Positions 42,885 through 51,306 of a stretch of 64,000 nucleotides of DNA are shown piece by piece; positions within the stretch are counted from its first letter, which is position 1; every line of letters begins with the position of its first letter. The stretch is from Paenibacillus_G filicis (GTDB lineage Bacteria > Bacillota > Bacilli > Paenibacillales > NBRC-103111). The DNA lies in contig NZ_JBBPCC010000020.1 in assembly GCF_038070315.1 (NCBI RefSeq), positions 62,001-126,000 of the forward strand. Reading direction: 5' to 3'. The position numbers were made by a program, and so were the translations under genes. The notes under the pieces were generated by a model. It saw nothing but the letters and a program-made list of their open reading frames with translations, did not search any database and was not told the origin of the DNA.

Positions 42885-43289
42885 TCAACGTCTGCCGCTG
42901 AACCGTTTGATCGCTTCCTCGGTCACCGGCGCGAAGAGGTTAACCAGATTGCCGTCGGGATCGCGAAACAGCACAGCACGGTTCCCCCACGGCATCGTGG
43001 TTGGTTCCTTTACCCACTCATCGATAAACGGTTTCAAGCGCTCGTATTCGGCATCGACATCGTCGACCCGGAACTCGATGATGACCGTGTGATTGGCGGC
43101 CGCCACTGCGGAACCGGCGCCGAACAGTTGCACCGTCTGGGAGTGGCCGATCGCCAGGGTGCACGAAGGCACAACGAGTTCGGCAAAGACAGGCGCGGGG
43201 CGTTCCGCCGAAACACCCATGACTTTCTCATAGAACTCGACGAGACGATCCACGTCGTCGGTAATGATGCGTACAGAAGCAAAATTCAC
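42885..43289 (-). CDS. VOC family (glyoxalase/bleomycin-resistance-like) protein
   Basis: 134 residues with the paired beta-alpha-beta-beta-beta modules of the vicinal oxygen chelate fold: 'VRIITDDVDRLVEFYEKVMG' in the first, 'IIEFRVDDVDAEYERLKPF' and 'LFRDPDGNLVNLFAPV' in the second. The substrate is unknown; such proteins include glyoxalases, dioxygenases and antibiotic-binding proteins. GTG 43289 overlaps the stop codon of a short upstream frame and has TAGGAAGGGTGG before it. Confidence 0.9.
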   Translation of the reverse strand: MNFASVRIITDDVDRLVEFYEKVMGVSAERPAPVFAELVVPSCTLAIGHSQTVQLFGAGSAVAAANHTVIIEFRVDDVDAEYERLKPFIDEWVKEPTTMPWGNRAVLFRDPDGNLVNLFAPVTEEAIKRFSGRR

Positions 43290-43360
43290 GAGATACCACC
43301 CTTCCTATAATAAATGATACAAGACCGTATCCTATCATTTTGGGCCAGAATACTTCGCAT
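43286..43360 (-). CDS. Possible 24-codon upstream frame coupled to the VOC gene
   Basis: On the reverse strand, ATG 43360 lies ten bases after AAAGGAG and opens a 24-codon frame (MRSILAQNDR...) that ends in a TGA overlapping the VOC GTG start. A TATAAT lies just upstream (43399-43394). The arrangement looks like a translationally coupled leader, but the peptide is unremarkable and may be chance. Confidence 0.35.
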   Translation of the reverse strand: MRSILAQNDRIRSCIIYYRKGGIS

Positions 43361-43393
43361 TTATCTTTCACTCCTTTATGTTTACTTACTCCG

Positions 43394-43399
43394 ATTATA
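43394..43399 (-). promoter_or_regulatory. -10 element of the VOC gene
   Basis: TATAAT on the reverse strand, directly downstream of the palindrome at 43406-43433; the -35 region would lie inside that palindrome. Confidence 0.5.
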
Positions 43400-43400
43400 T

Positions 43401-43433
43401 AAAAACGCTACTGACAACAGTATGTCAGTAGCG
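43401..43433 (-). terminator. Perfect palindromic hairpin, terminator or operator
   Basis: CGCTACTGACA and TGTCAGTAGCG (11-bp arms, 6-base loop) are followed on the reverse strand by TTTTT. It would terminate the remnant gene at 43480, but it also overlaps the promoter of the VOC gene. Confidence 0.6.
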
Positions 43434-43479
43434 TTTTAACATTATTATGGCCTACTCCCGAATTGGATTTCGGAATGCG

Positions 43480-43575
43480 TCAGTACACGATATGGATGTT
43501 GCCGCGTTCCCCGATCTCATCCTTGGTGCAGCTGTTCAGCAAGTCCTTGCCGGTCGAATGCCCTTGCGGTTTTGG
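43480..43575 (-). pseudogene. 3' remnant of an unidentified gene
   Basis: A GC-rich reverse-strand stretch encodes about 32 residues, starting 'PKPQGHSTGKDLL' and ending 'GERGNIHIVY', then a TGA. A stop codon lies just upstream in frame, and no start or ribosome binding site is present. It reads like the C-terminal end of a normal protein and is followed by the hairpin at 43433-43401, so only the 3' end and terminator may have survived a deletion. The family was not recognised. Confidence 0.4.
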
Positions 43576-43712
43576 TAGCTGCCTTCGTTACATGATCACA
43601 AAATAAGATATTTGATACATATGTCTGGTTTGTTGTTCAACTAACGGATTGAGTAATTCCATAATGTGGTACAATTACACCAATCATATTCATTCTTTCG
43701 AAGGGGCTTATT

Positions 43713-44195
43713 ATGAACGTTGTGAGTGCTACAAAAGATGATTTGAACGGATGGTTAGAGTTGGCTGCTGAAGTTGAATACTTATTTGGTCCAATGGTAA
43801 GCGATCCAACATTTATTCGGGCCATAGAGAAAAATATGAACTACAGCAGTGCATTCTGCATTAGGGAAAACGACGGTGCTCCAGGAGCTTGTTTACTCGG
43901 TGGAATATTATTCTCGTCAGTAGGTGCACCAAGCTACAAGATAGGATGGTTAGTTGTTTCCTCTCGAGCTAGAAATAAAGGCATAGCATCTGAACTACTG
44001 AAACATGTACTGAAATGTGTTAATGTCCCAGCAGAAATATCGGTTATTACTTTTGGTGATGATATCCCAGATGGGCAGCCTGCAAGACGGCTGTATCAAA
44101 AGTTTGGATTCGAACCTCAAGACGAACCGATTCCGAATGGTCCTGAAGGCGGTAGTCGTCAAAAATTCAAGCTGGTAATAACACAATGGGCTTAA
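43713..44195 (+). CDS. GNAT family N-acetyltransferase
   Basis: 160 residues, GNAT fold. 'GWLVVSSRARNKGIASELLKHVL' is the acetyl-CoA binding region (R-x-K-G-I-A), and 'RRLYQKFGFEPQDEP' is the C-terminal signature. The substrate is unknown. Strongly AT-rich compared with the core genes, so probably acquired. ATG 43713 has GAAGGGGC upstream. It is followed by a terminator-like hairpin. Confidence 0.88.
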   Translation: MNVVSATKDDLNGWLELAAEVEYLFGPMVSDPTFIRAIEKNMNYSSAFCIRENDGAPGACLLGGILFSSVGAPSYKIGWLVVSSRARNKGIASELLKHVLKCVNVPAEISVITFGDDIPDGQPARRLYQKFGFEPQDEPIPNGPEGGSRQKFKLVITQWA

Positions 44196-44225
44196 GCTAA
44201 AACCAGCACGTTAGCTTAATAAAAC

Positions 44226-44275
44226 AGCGGCAGTCTAGGACTTATGATCTCGTCCAAGGCTACCGCTGCTTTTAT
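44226..44275 (+). terminator. Terminator after the second GNAT gene
   Basis: AGCGG...GGAC pairs with GTCC...CCGCT with an internal loop, followed by GCTTTTATTG. Confidence 0.55.
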
Positions 44276-44363
44276 TGTTGAAGCTAGTTTAATCTTACGG
44301 ATTAATACTTATTTTCTTTTCGCATATGACGGTACTTTGACATTGATTCGCGGCAGACAGGTG

Positions 44364-45782
44364 TTACTTACCCTTGCGGCTGATGTAACGGTCAAGCAGG
44401 GTTGCAGCCTCCGCGCGGGTCATGGACCGATCCGGAGCAAAGCCCGTCGCGGTGGCACCGTCGATGAGCCCGCTGCTTTTCAAGGCGGCGACAGCCTGAG
44501 CGGCCCAATGGTCGGCTGGCAGATCGAGGAACGGACTAGCGGTAATAGTCGACGCAGGAGTCTTCGCCAGCCGCTGGAATAGCGCTGCGACCTCGGCACG
44601 GCTGACCGTCTGATTGGGGCGAAGCGTGCCGTCGGGATATCCCTCCAGCAGCCCTGCCTTCACCGCCAGATCTAGCTGATCGTATGCCCAATGCTTGGGG
44701 GTGACATCTTTAAAGGCAGAAGCACTTAGCAGGGAGCCGCCTGGCTGGCCGGAGCCGGCTTTGCCTGTTGCATCCGCGGCACCTCGAACAGAGGAGGTCC
44801 TGTCGGGAGTCGTTCCTGGTTTGGCTGCATCCACTGTCGTGCCTGGAGCACCTGGGGTCTTGCCTGTACCCGCGCCGTTGTCACTGGTCTTGGCCGGCGT
44901 GCAATCTCCGTACACCGCGCCGGACACGGAGCTCTTGCTGTCTGTGCAGGCTTGTCCCGGATGCTTCAGATCGAACACCCGGCTGAGCAGGGTGATCCAT
45001 TCTGCTCTTGTTAGCGCTCGCGCAGGCTCGAAGCGGCCGCCGGCGGCACCGTCGACGATCCCGCTCTCCTTGAGCCGCAGGATCGCTTCACGGGCCCAGT
45101 GATTCTTAATATCGGGAAATGGCGAGAGCGAAGCGGACATATAAGCTTCGATGCCATCGGCAATGCCCACAGCCATCTTACTACGCGCCTCATCCGTGGC
45201 CAGCAGCGCCGCATCCTGGGCATTCGATAAGAAGGCCGTTTCGACCAGAATGCTCGGGATGTCTCCCATTCTTACGACATAGACGGCACTGGGCACCAGG
45301 CCGCGGTTCTCGCCGCCCGCCTTGTTCAGGAAGCCGTCCAGTACCTTTTGCGCCAGGTCGCGGCTTTGGGGTGTCAGCGCCTTCATCGCTTCGCTGGCCG
45401 GATAGCTGTCCTGTGGATGCGCATCGTCATAATAAAGCACCATCGCCCCCCTTGTTGCCGGGTTGCTATAGGAATTCGCGTGAATGGATACGAAAAAGTC
45501 CGCTTTTTGTGCCTGCGTGTAAGCCACACGCTCGCTGAGTGAGAGATACGTGTCGGAATCCCGGGACATCCGCACATCATAGCCGCGCTGAACGAGCAGG
45601 TCGCGCAGCTTGCGTGAAATCTCCAGATTGACGGTTTTCTCCTGCAAGCCATTCACGCCGATCGCACCGGGATCGGTGCCGCCGTGACCAGCATCGACGA
45701 CGACGGTCGTTGCTAGGACTTGTCCAGGGGAGGCCCACAAGCAAAATGCAGCGAGCGCAGCCCCAAGCCATTTTGTTTTCAA
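44364..45782 (-). CDS. N-acetylmuramoyl-L-alanine amidase with SLH domains
   Basis: 472 residues. A signal peptide ('LGAALAAFCLWASPGQVLA') is followed by an Amidase_3 domain with the zinc and catalytic residues in 'DAGHGGTDPGA', 'FVSIHANS' and 'SILVETAFLSNAQD'. Three S-layer homology modules follow ('FPDIKNHWAREAI', 'FKDVTPKHWAYDQLDLA', 'FLDLPADHWAAQAV'), the first separated from the others by a Gly/Thr-rich linker. It should hang on the wall through secondary polymers and cleave the stem peptide from MurNAc. TTG 45782 behind AAGGAG is the likely start; GTG 45789-45791 overlaps that ribosome binding site. It is divergent from the next gene. Confidence 0.93.
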   Translation of the reverse strand: MKTKWLGAALAAFCLWASPGQVLATTVVVDAGHGGTDPGAIGVNGLQEKTVNLEISRKLRDLLVQRGYDVRMSRDSDTYLSLSERVAYTQAQKADFFVSIHANSYSNPATRGAMVLYYDDAHPQDSYPASEAMKALTPQSRDLAQKVLDGFLNKAGGENRGLVPSAVYVVRMGDIPSILVETAFLSNAQDAALLATDEARSKMAVGIADGIEAYMSASLSPFPDIKNHWAREAILRLKESGIVDGAAGGRFEPARALTRAEWITLLSRVFDLKHPGQACTDSKSSVSGAVYGDCTPAKTSDNGAGTGKTPGAPGTTVDAAKPGTTPDRTSSVRGAADATGKAGSGQPGGSLLSASAFKDVTPKHWAYDQLDLAVKAGLLEGYPDGTLRPNQTVSRAEVAALFQRLAKTPASTITASPFLDLPADHWAAQAVAALKSSGLIDGATATGFAPDRSMTRAEAATLLDRYISRKGK

Positions 45783-45840
45783 TCCTTCCACTCCTTTTCA
45801 TGTTTCCTACCCATAAAAAAACCGCTGCAAGTAACGAATA

Positions 45841-45849
45841 TGATATAAT
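45841..45849 (+). promoter_or_regulatory. Extended -10 promoter before the DUF4321-like gene
   Basis: TGA followed by TATAAT; no good -35. Confidence 0.55.
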
Positions 45850-45918
45850 GACAAGGGTTCGGACAGCTTGCCCAGCTGCCCCCTGAATCTTATGCTGTGG
45901 AAAGAGGTTATCCCTACC

Positions 45919-46161
45919 GTGAAAAAAAATACGCTCACGCTCATCCTCTTGCTCATGATCGGACTCGTGGCAGGAACCCTTGTCGGGCAGCTGTTGTCCT
46001 CGTATGCGGCCCTTTCGTTTTTGACCAAATCGGTCGAATTGTCCTGGCAGCCGAAGGCCGATCTGCTCGTGATCCGTTACGATCTTGACCTTCATATCCG
46101 GCTTAACTTGATCAGTATTATGGGCCTTGCTGCAGGGTTCTGGGTCTTCCGTAGGCTATAA
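45919..46161 (+). CDS. Small membrane protein, DUF4321-like
   Basis: 80 residues from GTG 45919 ('MKKNTLTLILLLMIGLV'). Two membrane segments (about 5-27 and 58-78) enclose a short loop. Size, topology and its place upstream of maf match the DUF4321 family, of unknown function. AAAGAGG lies 11 bases upstream; an in-frame ATG at 45892 is an alternative start. Confidence 0.75.
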   Translation: MKKNTLTLILLLMIGLVAGTLVGQLLSSYAALSFLTKSVELSWQPKADLLVIRYDLDLHIRLNLISIMGLAAGFWVFRRL

Positions 46162-46234
46162 TTAGCCCGATTTTGGGACAGACTTATACTCATTCTACAT
46201 GATTCTACAATATTTCGAAACGAGGTCTCGTTTT

Positions 46235-46816
46235 ATGTCGATAGTTCCTGTTATTCTAGCTTCGTCTTCGCCCCGCAGAAAAGAACTGCTGCAGGGGTTG
46301 AAGCTGAACTTCCAAACGCATCCGAGCGACGAGGATGAGACCGTAGCTCCCGGTACCGCGCCGGAAGAGTTCGTGGAGATCCTGTCACTCCGTAAAGCCA
46401 GCTCGGTCGCTGCCCGTTACGACCAGGGTCTGGTGATCGGTTCGGATACCGTCGTCGTCTGCGACGGCGAAATTTTGGGTAAGCCGCAGGATGAGCAGGA
46501 CGCTTACCGCATGCTGGATATGCTGCAGGGCCGGGCCCACTGGGTGTACACGGGTGTGGCTATTGTGGAGGCCGGAGGAAACAAGCAACAGGTAGCGCAT
46601 CAGAAAACCGAGGTGTTCATGAAGCCGCTAGATGAAAGCCGGATTCGCAGCTATATCCGCTCGGGCGAGCCTATGGACAAGGCCGGGAGCTACGGAATCC
46701 AGGGATTGGGGGCCACCCTCGTGGAGAAGATTCATGGGGATTTCTTTACGGTGGTCGGACTGCCTGTTTCATTGCTGTCCGATATGCTGGAGGAATTTGG
46801 CGTTCATGTTCTCTAG
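46235..46816 (+). CDS. maf: Maf family nucleotide pyrophosphatase
   Basis: 193 residues. N-terminal 'ILASSSPRRKELL' is the Maf signature, with 'VIGSDTVVVCDGEILGKP' and 'AGSYGIQGLGA' completing the active site. Maf proteins hydrolyse dTTP/UTP and modified nucleotides, and in Bacillus overexpression blocks septation. ATG 46235 with CGAGGT upstream was chosen over a longer unsupported frame. It lies next to radC as in Bacillus, though with its own terminator. Confidence 0.95.
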   Translation: MSIVPVILASSSPRRKELLQGLKLNFQTHPSDEDETVAPGTAPEEFVEILSLRKASSVAARYDQGLVIGSDTVVVCDGEILGKPQDEQDAYRMLDMLQGRAHWVYTGVAIVEAGGNKQQVAHQKTEVFMKPLDESRIRSYIRSGEPMDKAGSYGIQGLGATLVEKIHGDFFTVVGLPVSLLSDMLEEFGVHVL

Positions 46817-46851
46817 CGTCCAGCCTGACGGATGTCATATGATCGGATATA

Positions 46852-46889
46852 CAAGCCGCTTCGTGGTAATAGCCCGAATCGGCTTGTTT
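46852..46889 (+). terminator. Probable terminator after maf
   Basis: CAAGCCG (46852-46858) pairs with CGGCTTG (46880-46886), followed by TTTGGTTG. Confidence 0.5.
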
Positions 46890-47154
46890 GGTTGCGTGGG
46901 AAGGCGACAGAGGCATTGCTGAAAAACATCATGCTTTTTTCCGAAAATAGACTAAATTTCACTATCCCCAACGAATATTTTAAAGTCGAGGAGCCCACCG
47001 ATAAGAATCCCCTGAATAACCGGGATAAGTCTGGTTAATCTTTACATAGAGAACTGCCAAAACCCCAACCGGAGTACGAGAACCAGCACGGGAGAAGAGC
47101 TCCCGTCGAGCCCGCTTACCGATTATTTGTTTGCTGTTTTTTAACCCGATGAAA
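46890..47154. other. Spacer between maf and radC
   Basis: No supported gene. A 68-codon forward frame (46832-47038) starts inside the maf terminator region and lacks a ribosome binding site. The region is AT-rich near 46920-46990. Confidence 0.4.
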
Positions 47155-47163
47155 TGGTATAAT
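47155..47163 (+). promoter_or_regulatory. Extended -10 promoter of radC
   Basis: TGG followed by TATAAT, 30 bases before radC. Confidence 0.6.
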
Positions 47164-47192
47164 GAAAGCTCGAATGGAAAAGGGGGGAATAC

Positions 47193-47882
47193 ATGGAATC
47201 GCTCAATTTTACATTGCGCGATGTCCCGAATGAAGACCGACCTAGAGAACGAATGTTGCAGCATGGGGCTGAAGCTTTGAGCAACGCGGAGTTGCTCGCC
47301 ATTCTATTGCGCACCGGCACGATTGCCGAATCGGCTGTCCGACTGGCCGAGCGCCTGCTGAGAGAAAGCGGAGGCTTGCGTAAGCTGGCCGACGTCAGTA
47401 TCGAGCAGTTGACCGAGATTAAAGGAATCGGCGCCGCGAAGGCGCTGCAGATTAAAGCAGGCATCGAACTCGGACGAAGAATGGCCCGATCGGCGATGAA
47501 TGAGACCGTGACGATCCGCTCTCCGCAGGATGCAGCCGCACTGCTGATGGAAGATATGCGTTATTTGCAGAAGGAGCATTTCGTGTGCTTGTTTCTGAAT
47601 ACAAAAAATCATGTGATCGGACAAGAGACGCTGTCGATGGGAAGCCTGAATGCTTCCATTGTTCATCCGAGGGAAGTATTCCGAGCGGCGATTAAACGCA
47701 GCAGCGCATCCATCGTATGCGCGCATAACCACCCGAGCGGCGATCCGACTCCGAGTCCAGAAGATATACAATTAACCCAGAGGCTGGTGGAGGCCGGCGA
47801 GATCGTAGGGATCGAAATTTTGGATCACCTGGTGATCGGCGACCGTCGTTTTGTGAGTTTGAAGGAACTCGGATTGATGTAA
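47193..47882 (+). CDS. radC: RadC family (UPF0758) JAB domain protein
   Basis: 229 residues. The N-terminal helix-hairpin-helix region ('EQLTEIKGIGAAKALQIKAG' residues) suggests DNA binding. The C-terminal JAMM metalloprotease-like motif is complete: His178, His180 and Asp191 in 'AHNHPSGDPTPSPED'. Despite the name, a role in DNA repair is not established. AAAAGGGGGG precedes the ATG. mreB follows after about 50 bases with its own promoter. Confidence 0.95.
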   Translation: MESLNFTLRDVPNEDRPRERMLQHGAEALSNAELLAILLRTGTIAESAVRLAERLLRESGGLRKLADVSIEQLTEIKGIGAAKALQIKAGIELGRRMARSAMNETVTIRSPQDAAALLMEDMRYLQKEHFVCLFLNTKNHVIGQETLSMGSLNASIVHPREVFRAAIKRSSASIVCAHNHPSGDPTPSPEDIQLTQRLVEAGEIVGIEILDHLVIGDRRFVSLKELGLM

Positions 47883-47888
47883 TATAAT
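47859..47888 (+). promoter_or_regulatory. sigma-A promoter of mreB
   Basis: TTGAAG (47859-47864), 18 bases, TATAAT (47883-47888), overlapping the radC 3' end. Confidence 0.7.
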
Positions 47889-47936
47889 AGGCAGACGCGT
47901 GCAACACGCCTTCAAATAGAGAAGGGAGAAACATTG

Positions 47937-48974
47937 ATGTTCGGATTCGGAGGATTCACCAAGGATTTAGGAATCGACTTAGGTACCGCCAATACGCTGG
48001 TGTATGTGAAAGGAAAGGGGATCGTCGTCAGAGAACCGTCTGTTGTGGCGATCCGTACTGATACAAAGACCATTGAGGCTGTCGGCAACGATGCCAAGAA
48101 AATGATCGGGCGCACGCCTGGCAATATTCGCGCCATTCGCCCTATGAAGGACGGGGTTATTGCTGATTTTGAAACAACCTCCACGATGATCAAATACTTC
48201 ATCCGTCAGGCGCAGAAGCAGCGCTTGCTGTTCCAGCGCCATCCAAGCGTGATGGTGTGCGTGCCTTCCGGGATTACGGCCGTGGAGAAGCGTGCCGTCG
48301 AGGATGCGACGCGGCAGGCTGGGGCAAGGGACGCTTATACGATCGAAGAGCCGTTTGCGGCGGCGATCGGCGCTGATCTGCCGGTATGGGAGCCGACAGG
48401 CAGTATGGTTGTCGATATCGGAGGAGGAACGACGGAGGTTGCTGTCATTTCCCTCGGAGGCATCGTGACCAGCCGGTCGATCCGGGTAGCTGGCGATGAG
48501 ATGGACGAAGCGATTACGCAATATATTAAGCGGACATATAACCTGATGATTGGTGAGCGGACTAGCGAGCAGATCAAGCTGGAGATCGGCTCGGCGCTTC
48601 CGATGGAGCAGTCGATTAAGCTGGAGATCCGCGGACGCGATCTGGTATCGGGCCTGCCGAAAACGATGTCGGTATCCTCCGACGAAATCACGGAGGCGCT
48701 GGCCGATACGGTAAACAGCATTGTCGATGCGGTGAAGGTCACGCTGGAGAAATGTCCGCCGGAGCTGTCCGCAGATATTATGGACCGCGGTATTGTCTTG
48801 ACCGGAGGCGGAGGGCTGCTCCGCAACCTGGACAAGCTGCTGGCCCGTGAGACAGGCATGCCTGTACTGGTGGCCGAGAACCCGCTAGACTGTGTGGCAA
48901 TCGGGACAGGGCGCGCGCTTGAAAATATTCATCTGTTCCGCAAATCCGGTCCTGCTAGCAGAGCACGCCGTTAA
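47937..48974 (+). CDS. mreB: Rod shape-determining protein MreB
   Basis: 345 residues, bacterial actin. Phosphate-1 'DLGIDLGTANTLVYV', phosphate-2 'VVDIGGGTTEVAVISLGG' and adenosine 'VLTGGGGLLRNL' motifs are conserved. It polymerises along the membrane and directs lateral wall synthesis with MreC, MreD and RodA. Start ATG 47937 behind GAAGGGAGAA; a TTG at 47934 precedes it directly. It heads the mreBCD-minCD-rodA cluster. Confidence 0.97.
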   Translation: MFGFGGFTKDLGIDLGTANTLVYVKGKGIVVREPSVVAIRTDTKTIEAVGNDAKKMIGRTPGNIRAIRPMKDGVIADFETTSTMIKYFIRQAQKQRLLFQRHPSVMVCVPSGITAVEKRAVEDATRQAGARDAYTIEEPFAAAIGADLPVWEPTGSMVVDIGGGTTEVAVISLGGIVTSRSIRVAGDEMDEAITQYIKRTYNLMIGERTSEQIKLEIGSALPMEQSIKLEIRGRDLVSGLPKTMSVSSDEITEALADTVNSIVDAVKVTLEKCPPELSADIMDRGIVLTGGGGLLRNLDKLLARETGMPVLVAENPLDCVAIGTGRALENIHLFRKSGPASRARR

Positions 48975-49064
48975 TCCTTGGCCGCCTTAGCGGACCTGCA
49001 AGCTCATGAAGCCCAGGTCCGCTTCCGGCAGCCACTAAGTTCGTAAGTATGGAAGGTGTAAGCA

Positions 49065-49943
49065 TTGAAGCTATTGGGGAACAAAAGACTGTTGATCCTG
49101 ATGCTCGGTCTGATCTGCTTCATCGTGCTCATGGGATTGACTTACGGGAAAAGCGGGTATCAAACCTGGCCGGGGAAATTTGTCAAGGATACGGTGTCGT
49201 TCGTACAAGGACTGATCTACAAACCGACGGGTGCGGTTGTGGAATATTTCCAGGATATTGGCCGTCTTCGTACGGTTTATGAAGAAAATCGCGTTCTTCG
49301 GGAGACGCTGTCGCGGTATGCGCGCGATACGACCCGCTTGAATGACCTGGAGCTGCAGAACCAGAGTCTTATGAATGACCTGGGCTTCACGGAGCAGCAG
49401 AAGCAGATGAACAAGTACAAATTCCGCATCGCGGAGGTCGTGCAGTTCATTCAGCAGGGCAAGACGATCACGATTAATCTAGGTGCGAAGGACAACATCC
49501 GCACGAATATGGCTGTAGTCTCGGTAGAAGGTTTGATTGGCCGTGTCACAGAGGTAGCGCCATTTTATTCGAATGTGCAGCTGCTTACAGGTATTGACGA
49601 CAAGGCTTCCATTGATTCCAAAGGGACTACGCTGGCTTCTAAGGCAATAGCGGTAACATCCAAGGGAAGTGTCAATGAATCCTTCGGTCTTATTGAGCGC
49701 TACGACCCTGATACCCAGATGCTGGTGATGACCAAGATTGATCGCAACGACCCGCTCAAGGTAGGCGATAAAATCATCACTTCCGGAGCAGGCTTGGTGT
49801 TCCCTCGCGGGATTGAGATCGGGACGGTCGTTGAGCGGAAGGAAGGCGACCTCGGGATTACACACGTAGCGATGATCAAACCGCTAGCCTCGTTCAATCA
49901 CCTTCGTGAAGTATTCGTTGTTGAAGTACCGGAGCTGAAGTAG
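49065..49943 (+). CDS. mreC: Rod shape-determining protein MreC
   Basis: 292 residues. One N-terminal membrane segment (about 8-27), a coiled coil (about 65-105) and a C-terminal beta-barrel domain ('AVVSVEGLIGRVTEVAP', 'IITSGAGLVFPRGIEIG'). It links MreB to the extracellular wall machinery. TTG 49065 follows GGAAGGTG. It is 90 bases after mreB and three bases before mreD. Confidence 0.95.
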   Translation: MKLLGNKRLLILMLGLICFIVLMGLTYGKSGYQTWPGKFVKDTVSFVQGLIYKPTGAVVEYFQDIGRLRTVYEENRVLRETLSRYARDTTRLNDLELQNQSLMNDLGFTEQQKQMNKYKFRIAEVVQFIQQGKTITINLGAKDNIRTNMAVVSVEGLIGRVTEVAPFYSNVQLLTGIDDKASIDSKGTTLASKAIAVTSKGSVNESFGLIERYDPDTQMLVMTKIDRNDPLKVGDKIITSGAGLVFPRGIEIGTVVERKEGDLGITHVAMIKPLASFNHLREVFVVEVPELK

Positions 49944-49946
49944 CCG

Positions 49947-50477
49947 ATGATGAATCATACAAAACTGTGGTTGCTGCTCGCTGTATTGTTTTTACTGGAA
50001 CCGACGCTGCTTCCTTGGCTGATACCACTGAGCTGGCAGACAAATGTAGAGGTCAACCCTCACTTTGTCCTGGTCGTTATTCTTTATATGGGTTTATACA
50101 TACGCAGGCATGTAGCGTTGGCGTATGGTCTTGTTTTTGGATTTCTGTATGATTTTCTTCTATCTTATCCGATGCTGGGACCGACTTCGTTCGCGATGGG
50201 GGTCGCCGGTTATGCGGCCGGGTTGATGCAGGGACGCATGTACTCCAGCATCGTGATCAGCATGTTCGTGATTGGGAGCGGGCATCTGTTCTACGATTTG
50301 GTCTTATACGGCATTAATCGGCTGTTCCGTGTGACCAATGTGCCCTTCGAATGGGTCTTTCTTCACCAGATGTTGCCCAGTATGCTGATTAACCTGCTTT
50401 TTGCACTGGCCATCTACGTTCCGGTCCGCCGCATGTTCGAAAGCCTGCCTGGAAAGCCGGCGGAGAAGGAGGAATAA
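49947..50477 (+). CDS. mreD: Rod shape-determining protein MreD
   Basis: 176 residues with five or six membrane segments ('LWLLLAVLFLLEPTLLPWL' at the N terminus, 'GLVFGFLYDFLLSYPMLG' in the middle). The family is poorly conserved; the assignment rests on topology and on the mreB-mreC-mreD-minC order. Confidence 0.92.
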   Translation: MMNHTKLWLLLAVLFLLEPTLLPWLIPLSWQTNVEVNPHFVLVVILYMGLYIRRHVALAYGLVFGFLYDFLLSYPMLGPTSFAMGVAGYAAGLMQGRMYSSIVISMFVIGSGHLFYDLVLYGINRLFRVTNVPFEWVFLHQMLPSMLINLLFALAIYVPVRRMFESLPGKPAEKEE

Positions 50478-50548
50478 AATTTCCTTTCTTCGGCAGGAGA
50501 ACCTCTGCGCCAGGCCGAATTGTATAGGCTTAGGAGGTAGGAACGTTT

Positions 50549-51214
50549 ATGACGGCAGCGAAACATCATGTGACCATCAAGGGAGTGAAGGACGGACTCG
50601 TATTTTTGCTGGACGATGCCTGCGAATTCTCCGAAGTGCTCGATGAGCTGAGCCACAAGCTGGAGAAGACGCATCAGCAAATATTAACAGGGCCGATCAT
50701 TCACGTATATGTCAAGCTCGGCAAGCGGGCCGTGACAGATGAACAAAAAGAGCAGGTCCGCCGTATTATCGGCCAGAAGGGCAACCTGCTTATTCAATCG
50801 ATGGAGACGCTCGACCCGTCGCATGAGAAGGCCATGCCGGACCCTACGGATGTCAAGATTATCCGGGGCATTGTTCGTTCCGGTCAAACGCTGACACATG
50901 AGGGCAATATGCTGTTCCTGGGCGATGTGAACCCAGGCGGTGCGATTGTCAGCACGGGGAGCATTTATATTATGGGATCTTTGCGCGGGATGGCCCATGC
51001 CGGTTCGGACGGCGACGAGCGGACGATCATCGCAGCTTCACACATGCGTCCAACGCAGCTTCGCATTGGGGGGATCATCTCTCGTCCGCCGGACGAATGG
51101 GACCTCAGCGAAGCTTTTGATGCGTACATGGAGTTTGCGTATATCAAGGAAGGCAAGATGGAAATCGATAAGGTGCATCATATGCACCGGTTTTCACTTC
51201 CGCATCCGGTCTGA
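50549..51214 (+). CDS. minC: Septum site-determining protein MinC
   Basis: 221 residues. The N-terminal domain inhibits FtsZ; the C-terminal beta-helix binds MinD, with 'RSGQTLTHEGNMLFLGDVNPGGAIVSTGSIYIMG' residues (about 111-143) the diagnostic block. AGGAGGTAGG precedes ATG 50549. It sits between mreD and minD as in Bacillus. Confidence 0.95.
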   Translation: MTAAKHHVTIKGVKDGLVFLLDDACEFSEVLDELSHKLEKTHQQILTGPIIHVYVKLGKRAVTDEQKEQVRRIIGQKGNLLIQSMETLDPSHEKAMPDPTDVKIIRGIVRSGQTLTHEGNMLFLGDVNPGGAIVSTGSIYIMGSLRGMAHAGSDGDERTIIAASHMRPTQLRIGGIISRPPDEWDLSEAFDAYMEFAYIKEGKMEIDKVHHMHRFSLPHPV

Positions 51215-51306
51215 ACGGATGGAGCCGGTTGTAGGGGGTATGTCATGCGTGCAATCCCGCTAATCGAACAGACAGATAAATAAAGGCTTACGAAGGAGTG
51301 AGACCT

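Noticed and set aside
46832..47038. 68-codon forward frame after maf
   Set aside because: It begins inside the maf terminator and has no ribosome binding site.
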